DNA from: Takakia lepidozioides
Taxonomy: Eukaryota > Streptophyta > Takakiopsida > Takakiales > Takakiaceae
NCBI GenBank assembly: GCA_030704615.1
Contig: CM060732.1
Location: 41,397,053 to 41,461,052 of the forward strand
Direction: 5' to 3'
DNA length: 64,000 nt
In this document: positions 43,901 through 55,976 of the stretch, in pieces
How the letters are laid out: each line of letters opens with the position of its first letter
Position numbering within the stretch: the first letter of the stretch is position 1
Notes under the pieces: model-generated
What the model was told of the DNA's origin: nothing
Databases searched by the model: none
What the model saw: the letters and a program-made list of their open reading frames with translations, nothing else
Program-made: the position numbers and the translations under genes

Positions 43901-45180
43901 CAGACAGCCTCACCTCCCTACACTAGAAGCATTCGTGTCTTTTTCGAATCGACTGCATGTCCGCGACCACTCCGGGAACCACTTGGTAGTAAACGGGACT
44001 ACTGGAGAGTCGAAACAGACAAAATTTGAAAAAGCCAAAATTGCAAGTGGTTGTAATTACTGCACATGCGACTACAAATTTGCATTCCTAATTCGATTAA
44101 TGGAATAAAGATATTTATTCATTAAAGTGAATATGTAGTCGACTCAACGACTCCATGAACCACTGCGCATTCATTGCACCCATGACTCGGCAGCACATTT
44201 GCTCACGTGGCTTTCACAAAAAGAGGTAAACAAAATGTGGCCTTGGGGGAATAGATATTTTAATACATGCTGCCTCCACCTGGCCTCTCTGGCAAGGATG
44301 CAAGTGCTGCGTCGGACATGGCGGGACGTGGGAATGCAAATCCTGACACGGCGAGGCCTTCGTATACTGTGAGCGCGCGTAGTGGCTTCTCAGAACGGTG
44401 TGACATTGGGTTCTTGGTCATTCAACATTCACAGAATGTGCTGGATGGAGGCACGATGGAGCGCACGGAGAGGTAAAGGCTGAAAGCGTTCATTAAGGTT
44501 GTGAACTACAATTCTATCATGCCAAACCAGTTTTTCGGTACGCAGATGGTGTCATGAGAGATTCTGCGATTTGCGCATAGGTGGACTTAATTTTGATGTT
44601 GACTTGAAGGCAAATGTGACACCAGTGAAACTGGAAACTACAGGTAAGATGATGGTGTGCTACATCGCGACATAAACCTACATTTGACATTCAGGCTTAG
44701 GATTCATGCAATTTGGTGCTACTCAGGCCTGCACAGTTCCAGAGCAGAAGTGGGAGCCCATCCCAGGGATGGGGACCTCGTAAGTGCTTCTTCATTTTGT
44801 ACTCACCTTGTTTTTGCATCGCACTTGTGCTACAAGGGGCAGAGCCATTCATTTGGCTGGAGGTTCAATTCCTCTACAAGTGAGCTATTCCCGTGTCACT
44901 ACAATCAGTTAGATGTGTTTTGTGGTGGTTGCTGGATTTGCGGCTCTGGGGTGTCTTGCCAAGTGCTTGCAGGGATCATCTGCCCAGGTCTATCAGTCTG
45001 CTCAATGGGTCTACCATTTTGATTTGCAGCTGTTCCCTTGTGCTAATGCGCCCTGCATTGTGGCAGGTCCCATTAGAGTTTGGTGATTATTGACCGGGTG
45101 CTCCGCGTGTTCACTCATCTGAACTCAATCAAGGAGATGCACAAACCCGTGGAGATATTGCCATGGGTTCCCCGGGGGGT
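43901..45180. other. Unassigned; coding-like exons of an unknown plus-strand unit
   Basis: The start carries CACTAGAAGCATTCGTGTC (43922-43940), shared exactly with 37197-37215. A frame at 44267-44476 (PGLSGKDASAASDMAGRG, TARPSYTVSARSGF) and a segment at 44697-44778 (LGFMQFGATQACTVPEQKWE before GTAAGT) look like exons, but no family is recognised. Confidence 0.35.
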
Positions 45181-45214
45181 GCACTCTTTATAAACTGTGT
45201 GTATTACGTGCGTT

Positions 45215-45430
45215 CGTCGCCTAATTAAAAAACCCCCTGTATACGGGTCCTTGGATAATTTATACCCCCTCTATACATACTTTTTGAAGATTATAAAATC
45301 CCCTCCTATAAATATACAAAAATTTGCAATTTTTAGAAAGTACCCCCTTCTATATGTATATTCTCATTTTCCATCATTAAAAATAACCCTCCAATATGTA
45401 TATGTATGTTTTTATATTATATCAAATTTA
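45215..45430. repeat. AT-rich degenerate tandem repeat
   Basis: Four or five units of about 40-45 bases begin with ACCCCCT or CCCCTCC followed by a (T)ATA(Y)RTAT stretch (about 45230, 45266, 45300, 45342, 45388). It lies just beyond the 3' end of the transposase-like frame at 45465-49736 and could be a subterminal repeat of that element. Confidence 0.55.
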
Positions 45431-45464
45431 TTTATTTAAAACATAATAAAATCTAACAAATTAA

Positions 45465-48400
45465 TTAAAAAAAATATTTGCCTTTGATAAAGTTGTCAAA
45501 GACTTTTCGGTCATTTGCATCAAGAACATATGTGTTTGACTTGACATTGTACTTTAAACATGCTAACGCGATAATGGAATCCAAATCAACCATCATGTTA
45601 TCCGTCAAATCGTACGTATAGACCCCTCCTCGAATTTTTTGGTACCATGCTAACCCAATCTCCATATGAGAAGGACGTTCCAATAAATCAACAGAATCCC
45701 TACATTCTACAAACCGCTTATTGATTTTCTTCCGCATTCTTTGAACCCTGCCCAAATACCAAGTGCCTTTGGTTGCTCCTCTGCAGGTTTTCCCTGGTCT
45801 ACCTTCCTGTTTGTAGTTTGGATCGCAGTCTCCTCATCAACAAAAAATACAGCACAATCCGAACCCAATCCCAAGCTCGTGGCTTTGTTGTTGGTAGTTG
45901 GTTTGTTTTCTCGGCAAAACAACATCGATGCACTTCTTACTCGTGTCAATCTATCCTTGGATAGAGTAGGGTTGCCATTGAGTTGGCTAACCAAAGTGCT
46001 TTTGAATATGGTCTTCCCATCTACTTTGACAAATGGAACCACTGCCTTCGATCCATCTTTCTCTTGTTCAAACTCATCAATGACAGCATCCAGAGTATGT
46101 CTCAATTCACTTTGAACAAGTATCTCTTCCGCATGATCATCCAAAGGTTGGCTCAAAACATCCTCCATTGAATTCGAAGGCCCGCACACCAATTCATCTT
46201 CCATGACCTCATTTTGAATATGTGTGTCTGCATTAAGAGGACAAATAGAATCTATGGCATCGACATCATCACCCTCCTCTTCCATGCTTTTGAATAGCTC
46301 GACCTCCATTTGTCTCTCAATTGTCCATGGCTCATTCCACCAATCCAAGTTTGTTGCTTTGTTTGGTTTCATCCCAAGTTTATGGCATAAAAGTTGCGCC
46401 TCTAGAAATCCAGTTTTTCAAAGCCTCCACAATGCAATCATCCGATTGGACAGTAGAAAAGTCGGACAAATCAGCAAGGGGGATACCTGGCTTCTTCTCC
46501 AAAGAAGACCATATGTGTTCTTGTTTCTTGTGAGCTCTTGAGAACTTGGGTCCTTTTGGATTCACCTCGAACTCGGATATGCGTGTTAATGCTCCCGCAC
46601 TCTCAATCAAATCACACCCGTCATATGTCCTCTCATTCCGTAACATACCTCCCACTTTGCTGAAGAATATTTCACACACATCTGAACCAACAAGGCTCAA
46701 AGGAACTTACACATGATTAAACTTATCCTTGAACAATTTGATAAGTAGAACCACGTAGTGGCATGAAATTTGTAAATCCAAGTATGCTTCCCTGCTAATG
46801 AAGAAGGATTTCAGATTATACACCTCGTGGTGGAATAACCACAACTTCCACAATCTGAAAAAAAATGATACCTTCGCAGCAGATTGTACCCTCTCACACA
46901 ATGACATGTGAGGAGACAAAAAAATGTCGATGTAGCATGAAATGATGTATAGGTAAATTTCAGTACCTTTGGTCCTCTCTCTTCGATGATTCACAGTTGA
47001 TTGTAACTCCCTCAAACAAGCTTGCACCTTCCGAGATGCCAGTCGTTGAGCTGCTGCCCAATTCTGTCGATCTTCTCTTTTGATATCACATTCCCGAAGT
47101 CCATGCTTGTCCACTGAAAATGAATGGTAGACCAATAACACATGATTCAATGTAGCAACCTCATCACCCAACACCAAATTCCGTGATGCACTGTCCAAAG
47201 GGATTTACCAAATTTTTCCTATTGTGGATGAAGTCCTGATCATGGAGTCCGTATATATCTCCCCCATTGCACACTCGACCTGTAAACAACCATCCTTCCC
47301 AAGGGATGCAAAATCTACTTCCAGCCCCATTGGCATAATCTTCTAACATCACTTTTCTCCTCCTACTATCTCCGTCTGAAGCATGCCCAATTATAGGCCC
47401 AACCACGTCCCTCACATATTTGTCCTTCACATTTACCAATACCAATCGAGGTAACTGTACATGTAGAGGATTTGCTATCAACACTCTAGCATAATGGGCA
47501 ACCACATTGTTTTTTAATGCCTCCACAATATGTTCGTACCCTGATTCCCCTTCTCCCACTTACACCACAAAATTTGAAATACATACATGGTTGTCTTGAA
47601 GCCCACAAAACCCGAGAAGGGTGTCATCCCTAGCAATCCAACGTACCAATCGCTTCACAACAATTTCATCTTCGGCCACCATCACTGGGATGCTTCCCAT
47701 TGAAATATTTGCATCTTCCATCACATCTCTGTAAATTCCAGCCACATGCTGAAATATATCATCCGTTTCTCCCGCTCTATACTTCAAACCTTTCCTCAAA
47801 GACCGTCTTGTAGTATCAATAGAAGGACCCCCCACATTTGAAACCAAAAAATGATGCAATCTCGGACCCCCCCAAAGCTGCACAGTCTCAAACATTGTTT
47901 TTGTGCTAGTACCATACATCTTCCCTTGTCATCAACAATATCACGAGAAAATTTGAGAACATCTCCTCTTTCAATTGCTTCAATCCCAGACTCCTTCAAA
48001 CTCCTACATCGCACAGACAAGGATGCCACTTTGGTCCTGGCCTCCCACAATTTGAACCTCAACTGCCTCAACTCCTGTCTGTTTTTGTAAACTTGTTTGA
48101 CAATCTCGGCATTTCCAAGATATGACAACCTTCTTCCCTTGCCAGTATCTCTCTCTACATTCCATGGCACCTCTTTCTCTATATACCCTCATTCTGAAGT
48201 CATTTTCCAAGGGAATGGAAGAACATGCTGAACATCTCAAGTTTGGAAATGGCTCCCCATCCAATGACACTCTAAAACAATCCGCGTGCCAAAACGTACC
48301 AACAACCTTATGCTCTTGATTGTTTAGAGTGATGGTTGCATTTGTCAATTGCTCGATATACCACTTCTTTCCTCCCTTGCTATCTTGAAGGAATGGTTTC

Positions 48401-49736
48401 AGACTTATTCTCTGCTAGTTGTACTCCCACCATTCATCCCATAAGCCCCAACACAAACTGTCTCTTCCTTTGTTGCATTGGGACCTTTGCTGTAATTGTC
48501 AATCCTCAATCAGATCTGCCCGTTGGGCAGCGTCAACACAAGTGTATGGAGTTTGTGACGAGGATGCTCCCATTGTTGAAGCCACAATTGGATTGTCAAG
48601 TGGTGGGGACGACAACACAGGTTGACTGACCAAGAAAGAGCTTAGATCCCGTTGCTTTACATCTTTGGCAATCATAGGCTTTGGAGGCCTTCCTCTCTTT
48701 TTGCACAGTCCTTCACTACTTCCAACCTTCTGGCAAATCTCTGCATCGACATGAGTTTTTCCTTTCACATGCTCTGTCAAAGAAGATTGCAAAGAACCTG
48801 TCCTTGGAAACAAGAGTAGCCACTTTGAATCAAGTGGGCACCTAATCCTTATGGAACCCAACTGCGAATAGTCTCCAATTGTGGCTTCCACAATCTCAAA
48901 TTTGTTTCCAGGATTGTTCTCACAAAACCGAGAGACTTCCTCTAATGCCTCCTTCACCCTGTTCTTCTTTGCATCTAATGCTTCATCTGCATTTACAGGG
49001 CTGATGACACATTGTGATGAACCCTTCCCATGACGCCTCTCATAGGCTATGCGATGCCCCTCACTCCTCAAATGAGATCTCATAAAGTTTGCACATGCAT
49101 CATATGGTTTGTTTTTCCCAGACCGTGCATAAACATCCTCACACTCAACACACCATATGTGGAACATTGCTTGTCCTTGTTGATCCTTTGTCATCAGCTC
49201 AAACTTGTCACATCGTCCTTCTGCAGAGATTTTCCTTTCAACGGCTCTAATCTCTTTCTGCCATTTTTGAATATCGTTGGATGTAGCCAACGTGCTGCAC
49301 AATCTACCAGATCTCTGCTGAAGTGCATGTTCATGTGCATGGTCTTCATTTCCACATCGCCAGCAAAGGGTGTATCAGGGTCCATCCTCATCTTGGTAGA
49401 CACTGGTGCCGGGTCCTCGTCTGGTCTGTCCTCATGCAAGATCGTAAAACCACTGGAAGATAGAGGTCTTTTCAATCCTTGGTCCCCATCATTTTGGTCT
49501 GAAATCTTAATGTGTACAGTATCCCCTTTCAGAACCATCCTCTTTTCCTGCTTGGCTGAAAGGACACTACCCCCCATGGAAAGGAAATGAAATTTTGCTG
49601 AGACAAGCTCATCACCTAGAATTTCTGCTCGGATGCATTTGTATGTGACACCTTGCATAGTGAACACAGAACCAAGCCTGTTTGGTGATGCATATCCTCC
49701 AACGAGCAGGACTTTTACTTCCAACTCTTCTTCCAT
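45465..49736 (-). pseudogene. Large transposase-like pseudogene of unassigned superfamily
   Basis: A chain of overlapping minus-strand frames covers about 4.3 kb. Order: MEEELEVKVLLVGGYASPNR (49736), KWQKEIRAVERKISAEGR and two BED-like blocks (CVECEDVY...H.RSEGH; RCPLDSKW...HVKGKTH), ATITLNNQEHKVVGTFWHAD, RCSACSSIP, IPVMVAEDEIVVKRLVRW with DTLLGFCG, ANPLHVQLPRLVLV, GPIIGHASDGDSRRRKVMLE, GLHDQDFIHNRKNLVNP, KVSFFFRLWKLWL, ISCHYVVLLIKLF, GSDVCEIFFSKVGGM, and an acidic tail to 45465. Spaced Asp residues in EDE, SDGD and HDQD with a later Glu in CEIFF suggest an RNase-H-fold DDE transposase. The DE.....L.W....D...GF and SDG...R patterns recall P-element-like enzymes, which is inference. At least four frameshifts and two in-frame TAA codons (about 47557, 46705) show decay. 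Confidence 0.6.
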
Positions 49737-50104
49737 GATGAGTTCACCTGCAAAATGCAACGAAAACATTTCAAATCAGACCTTGATAGACCAATAACAA
49801 AGCACCCGGGTTGGAAGGTTCCAAAGTCCTATTTTATACAACCCTATAGGTTGTCCAAGCAGGGACTACGTTGATAAGAGGATGAAATGTATATAGAAGC
49901 AAGTACATGATTGATGAGTTTGACGTTGCTAATTCTTGCTGCTGCTATTGACCAAATGCTGCTACTTCCACTGCTGGTAGCCCTCTTGGGTGATCCTGAA
50001 CCCACAGTCCATCCTTGCATCAGCGGCTAGCCCTCCCTCCACACTAACATATTTAAATACAAAGTTCTGTCAAACTCCCTACGATGTTGCATGAAGAAAG
50101 CTCA
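49737..50104. other. No gene recognised
   Basis: A possible 5' flank of the transposase-like frame. No repeat or coding exon stands out. Confidence 0.35.
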
Positions 50105-50900
50105 CCTTGTTGACAATATTGTCCCACCGTTGTGGATAATATTTATAGAACTCCTGCCAGCGCTGTTCCTTGCTCCAAATCTGGCCCTCTTGGATGATTT
50201 TGCACCCACGATCCTCTCCCTGCATCAACAGCTACCCCTCCCTCCACACTAACAATGCGTACATCATGCCTCTGCAGCTGCTACAGTGGCTTCCAGTTGA
50301 CCATCTACCCATGTAGGTTTCTTGTAGCTATCCTTCCACATGGAATCATAGGTAATCTGGAGCTTGGAATCCGGCCATCTGGAAATTTAGGGACGACTCT
50401 GATAACAGGGAAAAACAGGCTGAAATGTGTTGAAGAAGGTACCTTCATTAGCAGTCCCTTGTTCTATCAATTGCGTTGCTGCCGCTGCTATTTCCAGTTG
50501 ACCATCTACTCACATTGTCCCACCACTGACTGGGGTCAGAGAAGTATTCATTCCTTGAAAGCTTCTCTCCATCTCTGTTATCTTTTTTTGGGTACTGTCA
50601 TGCTGCCACCTCGGCAGTAACTTGCAAAGTCACTCCAAAGCACCGCAGATCCACCCAACGAGCTAACTTACAAAATTCAATACATATGCTTCAAGGCTGA
50701 GGAGGATGAGAGGAAAAACAGGCTGAAACAGGTCAAACCAGAAGGTGCCCTCAGGCTGAAATGTGTTGAAGAAGGTACCTTCATCAGCAATGCCTTGCTC
50801 TATCAATTGCGCTGTTGCCGCTGCTGTTTCCAGTTGACCATCCACCCACATTGTCCAACCATTGACTGGGGTCAGAAAAGTGTCTCATTCCAAAGCTTCT
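50105..50900 (-). pseudogene. Decayed PDF-motif exons, locus 2
   Basis: Minus-strand pieces repeat the two halves of the PDF motif. 50125-50190 encodes IWSKEQRWQEFYKYYPQRWD before donor AAG/GTGAGC. About 50300-50400 encodes GFQAPDYL then, after a frameshift, DSYKKPTWVDGQLEATVAAA. About 50500-50560 reads SDPSQWWDNVSRW and 50790-50851 MWVDGQLETAAATAQLIEQG. The flanks (GTTGAAGAAGGTACCTTCAT, CTATCAATTGCG) are themselves repeated. This is an array of duplicated, mostly broken exons from an OSB-like or PDF/PPR gene. Confidence 0.65.
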
Positions 50901-50904
50901 CTTC

Positions 50905-51943
50905 ATGTTTGTGGTGCTATTGCAAGGTGACTTCAATGCCCAAGTGGGCAAAGGGCTCCATCAGGACGATATCATTGGGTCTTCTGGTGAGGACGAGCTG
51001 AATTCTAATGGCAGACGGTTAATTAACTGTCTGGAAGAGCTTCAGCTTTTGACCTTGAATAACAAGACAAGAGGTGACCAAGTGCAGTGGACTCGTGAGA
51101 AATCCCAAACTGGGGAACGTTCCATTGTGGACTATATCATAATGGACAAAAATCTGTTCCCCCAGTGTGCCAATGTGTTGATCGACAGAACTGATATTGG
51201 TACCTCTGACCACTTCCTGGTTTGGACTGAGATCAAAAGGTGTTTTCCCAACACCAGAGTAGAAGAGATTCTCAAGGACCTGGACCTGGATCCACAAGTC
51301 TTGACCCTGCTGGATAAATCCGACTTAGAGGCTATAGTGTCCAAAGCCATGTCTGTTGCCATGAGATTGTCTGATGAAAATGAAGTTAGGCAGAAAACTT
51401 CCCTGAACTTGTTTCTAGTCAGTGACATGGGGGAGGACATCTTGGATGACCTCAAGGGTCCACCCACTCTCGGCACTAGACTGAAATTTAAACTCAGGGA
51501 AGGAAGTCTACCTTTGAACAGCAAACAGAAGCAGAGAGGAAAGGGGGAGTGCACTTCCCATTGTGTGGGCAATCTGAAGACAATATTCATTTTCTGATAC
51601 ACTGTCCGGGGTTCTCTCACCAAAGAGACGCTCTCTTCAAATCTATCAAGGGAATTGTGCATGTACCCCTGTTTACCAACTTTGAAAGTCTCGAGGCTAA
51701 GCCAAAGCCCAGGCCCTCCTGAGGCCTAGTTTTTGGGCAAATCACACACAACAGATTGATGCTTGTGTGAAGGGATTTCTAGAGGATATCTGGAAAACCC
51801 GGATTAATTCTATATATGAAGGTAAGTCTTACTACCAACGTTAGCCCCTGACAGAGGTAGGTTCTGTCCCTTTTGTTCCTGCTCAAACTGGGCGCGGGGT
51901 CAAAGTCCATAAGGCTACGGCAAACAACGTCTTATGAGTACAA
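50905..51943 (+). pseudogene. LINE with endonuclease domain, internally deleted
   Basis: The plus strand encodes the end of an apurinic-type endonuclease: LQGDFNAQVGKGLHQDDIIG, SNGRRLINCLEELQLLTLNN, WTREKSQTGERSIVDYIIMD, DIGTSDHFLVWTEI. The catalytic GDFN and SDH motifs are intact. Reverse transcriptase is missing: after about 51540 comes a C-terminal zinc motif in another frame (FPLCGQSEDNIHFLIHCPGF). The 3' end, CTTATGAGTACAA at about 51943, is shared with the insert at 39778-39977. It lies within the second PDF/PPR locus. Confidence 0.85.
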
Positions 51944-52489
51944 TCTAACTAGCTTCCCACTGGAAACCATCCTCCCTCTGCCCTTCCTTCATTGAAGTAC
52001 ATCTCCAAAGGTAAGGATTGCACAAACTGACGAGGAGAATGAACAGTACCGCTACAATATGAGAGACACGCCATGGTCTTCGGTGAGCAAGCAGTGAAGC
52101 CTAGCCAACTGCAAAACGTGCCGCCATCACCCAAAACAGAGTGAGCCCTCCATACACTGAGTTCCTCTACAAATCCCTTCAACACCGTAGGTTGTCAAAC
52201 CTAGCTGATGAAATTTCCCAAAGTTACAGCTGAGTCTGCTGCGAATAGATTGAACTTGACACTATTGGGATGAATTACTACCAATGCCAAATTTTGAGTT
52301 GTAGAAGTTTGAGAGTGGGAGGTAAACTGCACACTCAAAAATATCAACCTCCCCACATCTGAGATTGGATCAAACATAGGTCTGAAGGAAAACCGAACTG
52401 TTTATGTCTTTTCCTTCTCTCCTTTACATGCTAAAGGAAGCCAACATATTTATACGTTTTAATCCAAGGAGTGGCCCCACCTTTGCCCT
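51944..52489. other. No gene recognised
   Basis: Spacer between the LINE 3' end and the PPR-like remnant. Only short frames are seen. Confidence 0.35.
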
Positions 52490-52840
52490 GGTTGGTGACA
52501 GTGATGCACTTAAGCAAGAGACAGACATACATATCCGAATCTGCTAAAATGCCTCATTGGTTTAGAATATGTAGAGCCTCTGTCAGGCTGTCTGCCGCAC
52601 AAAGTATCTTCACATGCCCAGAAATGTCAGAAGAGGCATTGTGGACTCCCTCTCTTGATCCTCTTTCAGAAGCTGTGGTCATGGTTGAGGTGCCTGATTT
52701 TATCATCTGTGCCGCTGCAATAGCTGCCTTTAGTTTACCATCTACCCATGTAGGTTTCTTGTAGCTACTGACCCACATGTAATCAAGGTAATCTGGAGCT
52801 TGAAGTCCAACCCTCGAGGATGAATCTGGACCCACACTCT
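52490..52840 (-). pseudogene. PDF motif joined to the start of a PPR array, locus 2
   Basis: The minus strand reads SSRVGLQAPDYLDYMWVSSY, KKPTWVDGKLKAAIAAAQMI, then ASSDISGHVKILCAADSLTE, ALHILNQ, a stop, and ILADSDMYVCLLLKCI. The gene at 1965-4739 has the same order (SPDFSHK...NPPWV, then GEVRTLCKAGQLKEALHILN, TYVCVLEECIKM). So the coupling of PDF motif and PPR array occurs twice. PPR homology ends at about 52490. Confidence 0.75.
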
Positions 52841-53460
52841 ATCCCTGCTCCTTCAGGCAAAAACAGGAAAAAACTATGATAACAGGGAAAAACAGGCTGA
52901 AATGTGTTGAAGAATGTACCTTCATTAGCATCGCCTTGTTCTATCAATTGCACTGTTGCCGCTGATGTTTCCAGTTGACCATCTCCTCGCGCGATTGCTT
53001 GTAGCTATTGATCCACAGGGAAGCAGAAAGAAACTTGTGTTAGAAATCCGGCCCTCTTGGATGAATCTGGACCTCTATCCCTGGTCCTCAGTTATCCCTG
53101 CCTGTGGACAAATCATGAATACATCCTCAGCCTTGATACTAGCAGCTGACACTGATGGCATGAAGTTCTTCCAGCAAACACCCTAAACCCTAATGATGAG
53201 AGGGCAAGAGACTGAAATAGGTTGAAGAAGAAGGTACAGGGAGCACAAAATCACTCCAAAACCACCATAGATTCACCAACGAGCTAACTTGCAGAATTCA
53301 ACATGAAAAAATAGGGACGACTCTACTAACAGGGAAAACAGGCTGAAATGCGTTGAAGAAGGTACCTTCATTAGTAGTGCCTTGTTCTATCAATGCGCTG
53401 CTGCCGCTATTGTTTCCAGTTGACCATCTGCATATCGGTTTCCACATGTGGGATGAAAAT
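52841..53460 (-). repeat. Further copies of the PDF-exon flank repeat
   Basis: Blocks at about 52895-52990 and 53340-53430 repeat GCTGAAATG(T/C)GTTGAAGAA, GTACCTTCATTAG and the TTTCCAGTTGACCATCT word of the PDF exon (minus-strand VDGQLE). Both are short and broken. Confidence 0.6.
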
Positions 53461-53984
53461 TCTGAAAGTCGATCAGCTGCTTAGGATAGGTGGAGAGGCG
53501 CAGAGGAACAGAACAAAAGAAAAGCAATGAAATGAAATCGTACGTCACAATGGCTGCAGGAAGCTCAAAGATCTTATGGGATAAGAGGAAAAAAGAAACA
53601 AGAAAGAGAGGGGGTCACAAAGAAGAAAGAAGAAAGAAGGCAACGAGCTTCAGTGCATGGATGGCATGCCATAAGAGTTGTAGTGCATCAGAAACCAAAG
53701 CACGAACCAAGGAAATAAAGATATATACTCCATAATATCCATGGGAGTGTCCCGTCTTCATTTTGTTAGGCTACCTTGTTCTATGAAGGTGGTCTTCTCA
53801 AGAACACTGCCCTGGCCTGTCTGCACTGCCCCCTGGCATGCACGGCGAGATTGAGCAGAGATTGAAACATGGCTTGCTAAGACCAAGCTGACACGGAAGG
53901 GGTGCGGGGGAGGAGGGAAAAGAGAGCCTGCGGGAGACAGATCGCGGGGAGAAAAGAAAAAAAAGAAAAGCAAAACAACAGTGC
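53461..53984. other. Purine-rich non-coding stretch
   Basis: GAAA- and AAGA-rich sequence at 53500-53640 and 53945-53975. No gene is recognised. Confidence 0.4.
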
Positions 53985-54261
53985 ATCTCGATTTGATCCC
54001 GCGGTGCTCCACGACACATTCTACGAGGGGTTTAAAATACCCCCTCCTGTGCACGCACGTGGCTGGTACATATTGGCTGGAGTGCACCCCCCAGGATGGG
54101 TTCGAAATGTGTATGGAGCATGTCTCAGCTTGGAGCCGCACACTGCGTCGTGGGACGAGGCCACTGCATTCAATTTTCATGTCCCTGAAGTGCCACAACA
54201 ACCCTTCTCGTGGGAATGTGGCTTTTACGTCATGTCCTTTATCGAGGGGTTCTACGACTAG
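53985..54261 (+). pseudogene. Ulp1-type cysteine protease, C-terminal fragment
   Basis: The plus frame encodes RFDPAVLHDTFYEGF, a poorly conserved middle (GWYILAGVHPPGW) and FHVPEVPQQPFSWECGFYVM, SFIEGFYD before TAG. The QQ....WECG..V motif is the Gln and catalytic Cys region of the Ulp1/SENP (C48) fold. The catalytic His region is not clear, so it is a 3' fragment. Ulp1 domains are often carried by plant MULE and CACTA transposons, which fits the neighbouring MULE. Confidence 0.65.
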
Positions 54262-54502
54262 TTGAAGGGCGATCGTGGCAAAGGACTTAGAGAGAGATGA
54301 TAGCCGTTTACCTCAAAATGGTTTACATTCCGCTATGCTTGCAGACAACGCCTAAAGTGTGTTGAGTACATTTGAAAGCACTCGGTACTATGGAGAATAT
54401 AGTTGTAGAAAGGCAGTTGTCATCTAGGAAGATGTCGGACGTGTCAGACTCTTCCGATGTCTGGGTTATTTCATCTAGGCCTGGCAATAAATGAAAATTT
54501 AC

Positions 54503-55440
54503 TCATGTGGTCTGTGGTGCAGGTCTGTTCATTTTTATATATGATGTACACTTTTGTGGATCATTTCATTAGTCTGCTGTCGTGGTCTACTGCTAAACAT
54601 TTCTGGTCGATGTTTTGTATTGAGTAGTGCTCCACGTGGTCTGCTGGTGAACCGATGTATGCAGTACTCCTGGCCGTGGTCTGCTGCTGAACTGATGTTA
54701 TTTGGTCTGCTACCTCCACGGAGTGGACTTAGTTTGGACCACGGTTGTTGGTCTGTTCCATGAGATAGTGGTATACTAAATTCGGTGGTCGCCTAAATGT
54801 GGCACAAGTTAGTCCCATTGTTAGTCGAGTGTACTGTCTTGGTCTACCCCTGTACTGTATTGGTCTGCTTCATGTGGTCTGTGGTGCAGGTCTGTTCATT
54901 TTTATATATGATGTACACTTTTGTGGAACATTTCATTAGTCTGTTGTCGTGGTCTACTGCTTAACACTTCTGGTCGAGGTTTTGTATTGAGTAGTGCTCC
55001 ACGTGGTCTGCTGGTGAACCGATGTTATTGATCTCTCGATGTATGCAGTACTCCTCGTCGTGGTTTGCTGCTGAATTGATGTTATTGGTCTGCTACCTAC
55101 CTTACCAGTCCCATCGTTAGTCGAGTGTACTGTCTTTGTGTACCCCTGTACTGTATTGGTCTGCTTCATTGAACTATGCTTGCTTCATTACTCTACTACA
55201 TTTGTTTACTGGTTCACTTTGGCTCATTTATTGACTTCATTGGTCTCCTTCATCAAACCTTTAAAAAACACATTAAGGGAGTCGCAGATGCTCTGCCGCA
55301 TTGGTCTACTACAAGTCAGTGCTGGTCTACTGCAGATGGTCTGCGATCATGGTCTGCTGCATTGGTCTATTGCAGGTGAGAATTGGTCTACCGCATTGGA
55401 CAACTGCAGGTCCTTTCCTTAGTTATATTGATTCTTCTTT
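54503..55440 (+). repeat. GGTCTGCT-rich field with long internal direct repeats
   Basis: More than 20 GGTCTGC or GGTCTAC words occur in about 930 bases. A unit starting TCATGTGGTCTGTGGTGCAG at 54503-54715 returns at 54870-55100 with small changes. A second unit, GTCGAGTGTACTGTCTT...GGTCTGCTTCAT, occurs at about 54824 and 55122. No gene is seen in it. Confidence 0.8.
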
Positions 55441-55976
55441 CTCAGTTCTGGACGATGAGACACCCGCCTCAGAGCCGAGTAAATATGGCTAACAGGGGGA
55501 AGGGCAGACACACGTCCCCCCCCATTTAGTTTCATTTTCCGCCGAGCTTGAAAATGTTCCACAAAATCTTTTTTCCTCTTCAATGATATGTTGTTGTTGT
55601 CTTTTACATGATTGAACGCTCGTGCTGCAGCCAGGTGTAACATGCCAGAAGCTTTTCTGACGAGGATGTCTTGCATCTGCCCTCGGCAAACACGCACCGC
55701 AGACAAGCAATGGTGTATAAGGTATGCGTCGTTGTGTATAAGGTCAAGCGGGTCGGTTATCTCCCGTTTCAAAATAGCTTCCAACAGGTCTGGCGTGAGC
55801 AATGACTCTGCCGTGTTCGGGGTTGCGCTTGCATGCACATTGTCGTTACTGCTTTCGAGGTCGCATGCTGTCATGTCGTCGTGTTCGTCCAAATTCTCTA
55901 GCCCACCGTGAACAGTACCGAGGTGGGAACCACATGTCCGGACAATGAGACCGTCTTGCAGGTCTGGTTTTAACAA
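55419..55976 (-). CDS. Unrecognised ORF, 185 codons, beside the repeat field
   Basis: The frame contains LLTPDLLEAILKREITDPLD, LIHNDAYLIHHCLSAVRVCR and AARAFNHVKDNNNISLKRKK, a helical, moderately charged sequence with a basic end (HFQARRKMKLNGGGR). No known domain is seen. Its place between Ulp1 and MULE transposase fragments suggests a transposon-carried gene. Confidence 0.35.
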   Translation of the reverse strand: MLKPDLQDGLIVRTCGSHLGTVHGGLENLDEHDDMTACDLESSNDNVHASATPNTAESLLTPDLLEAILKREITDPLDLIHNDAYLIHHCLSAVRVCRGQMQDILVRKASGMLHLAAARAFNHVKDNNNISLKRKKDFVEHFQARRKMKLNGGGRVSALPPVSHIYSALRRVSHRPELRKKNQYN

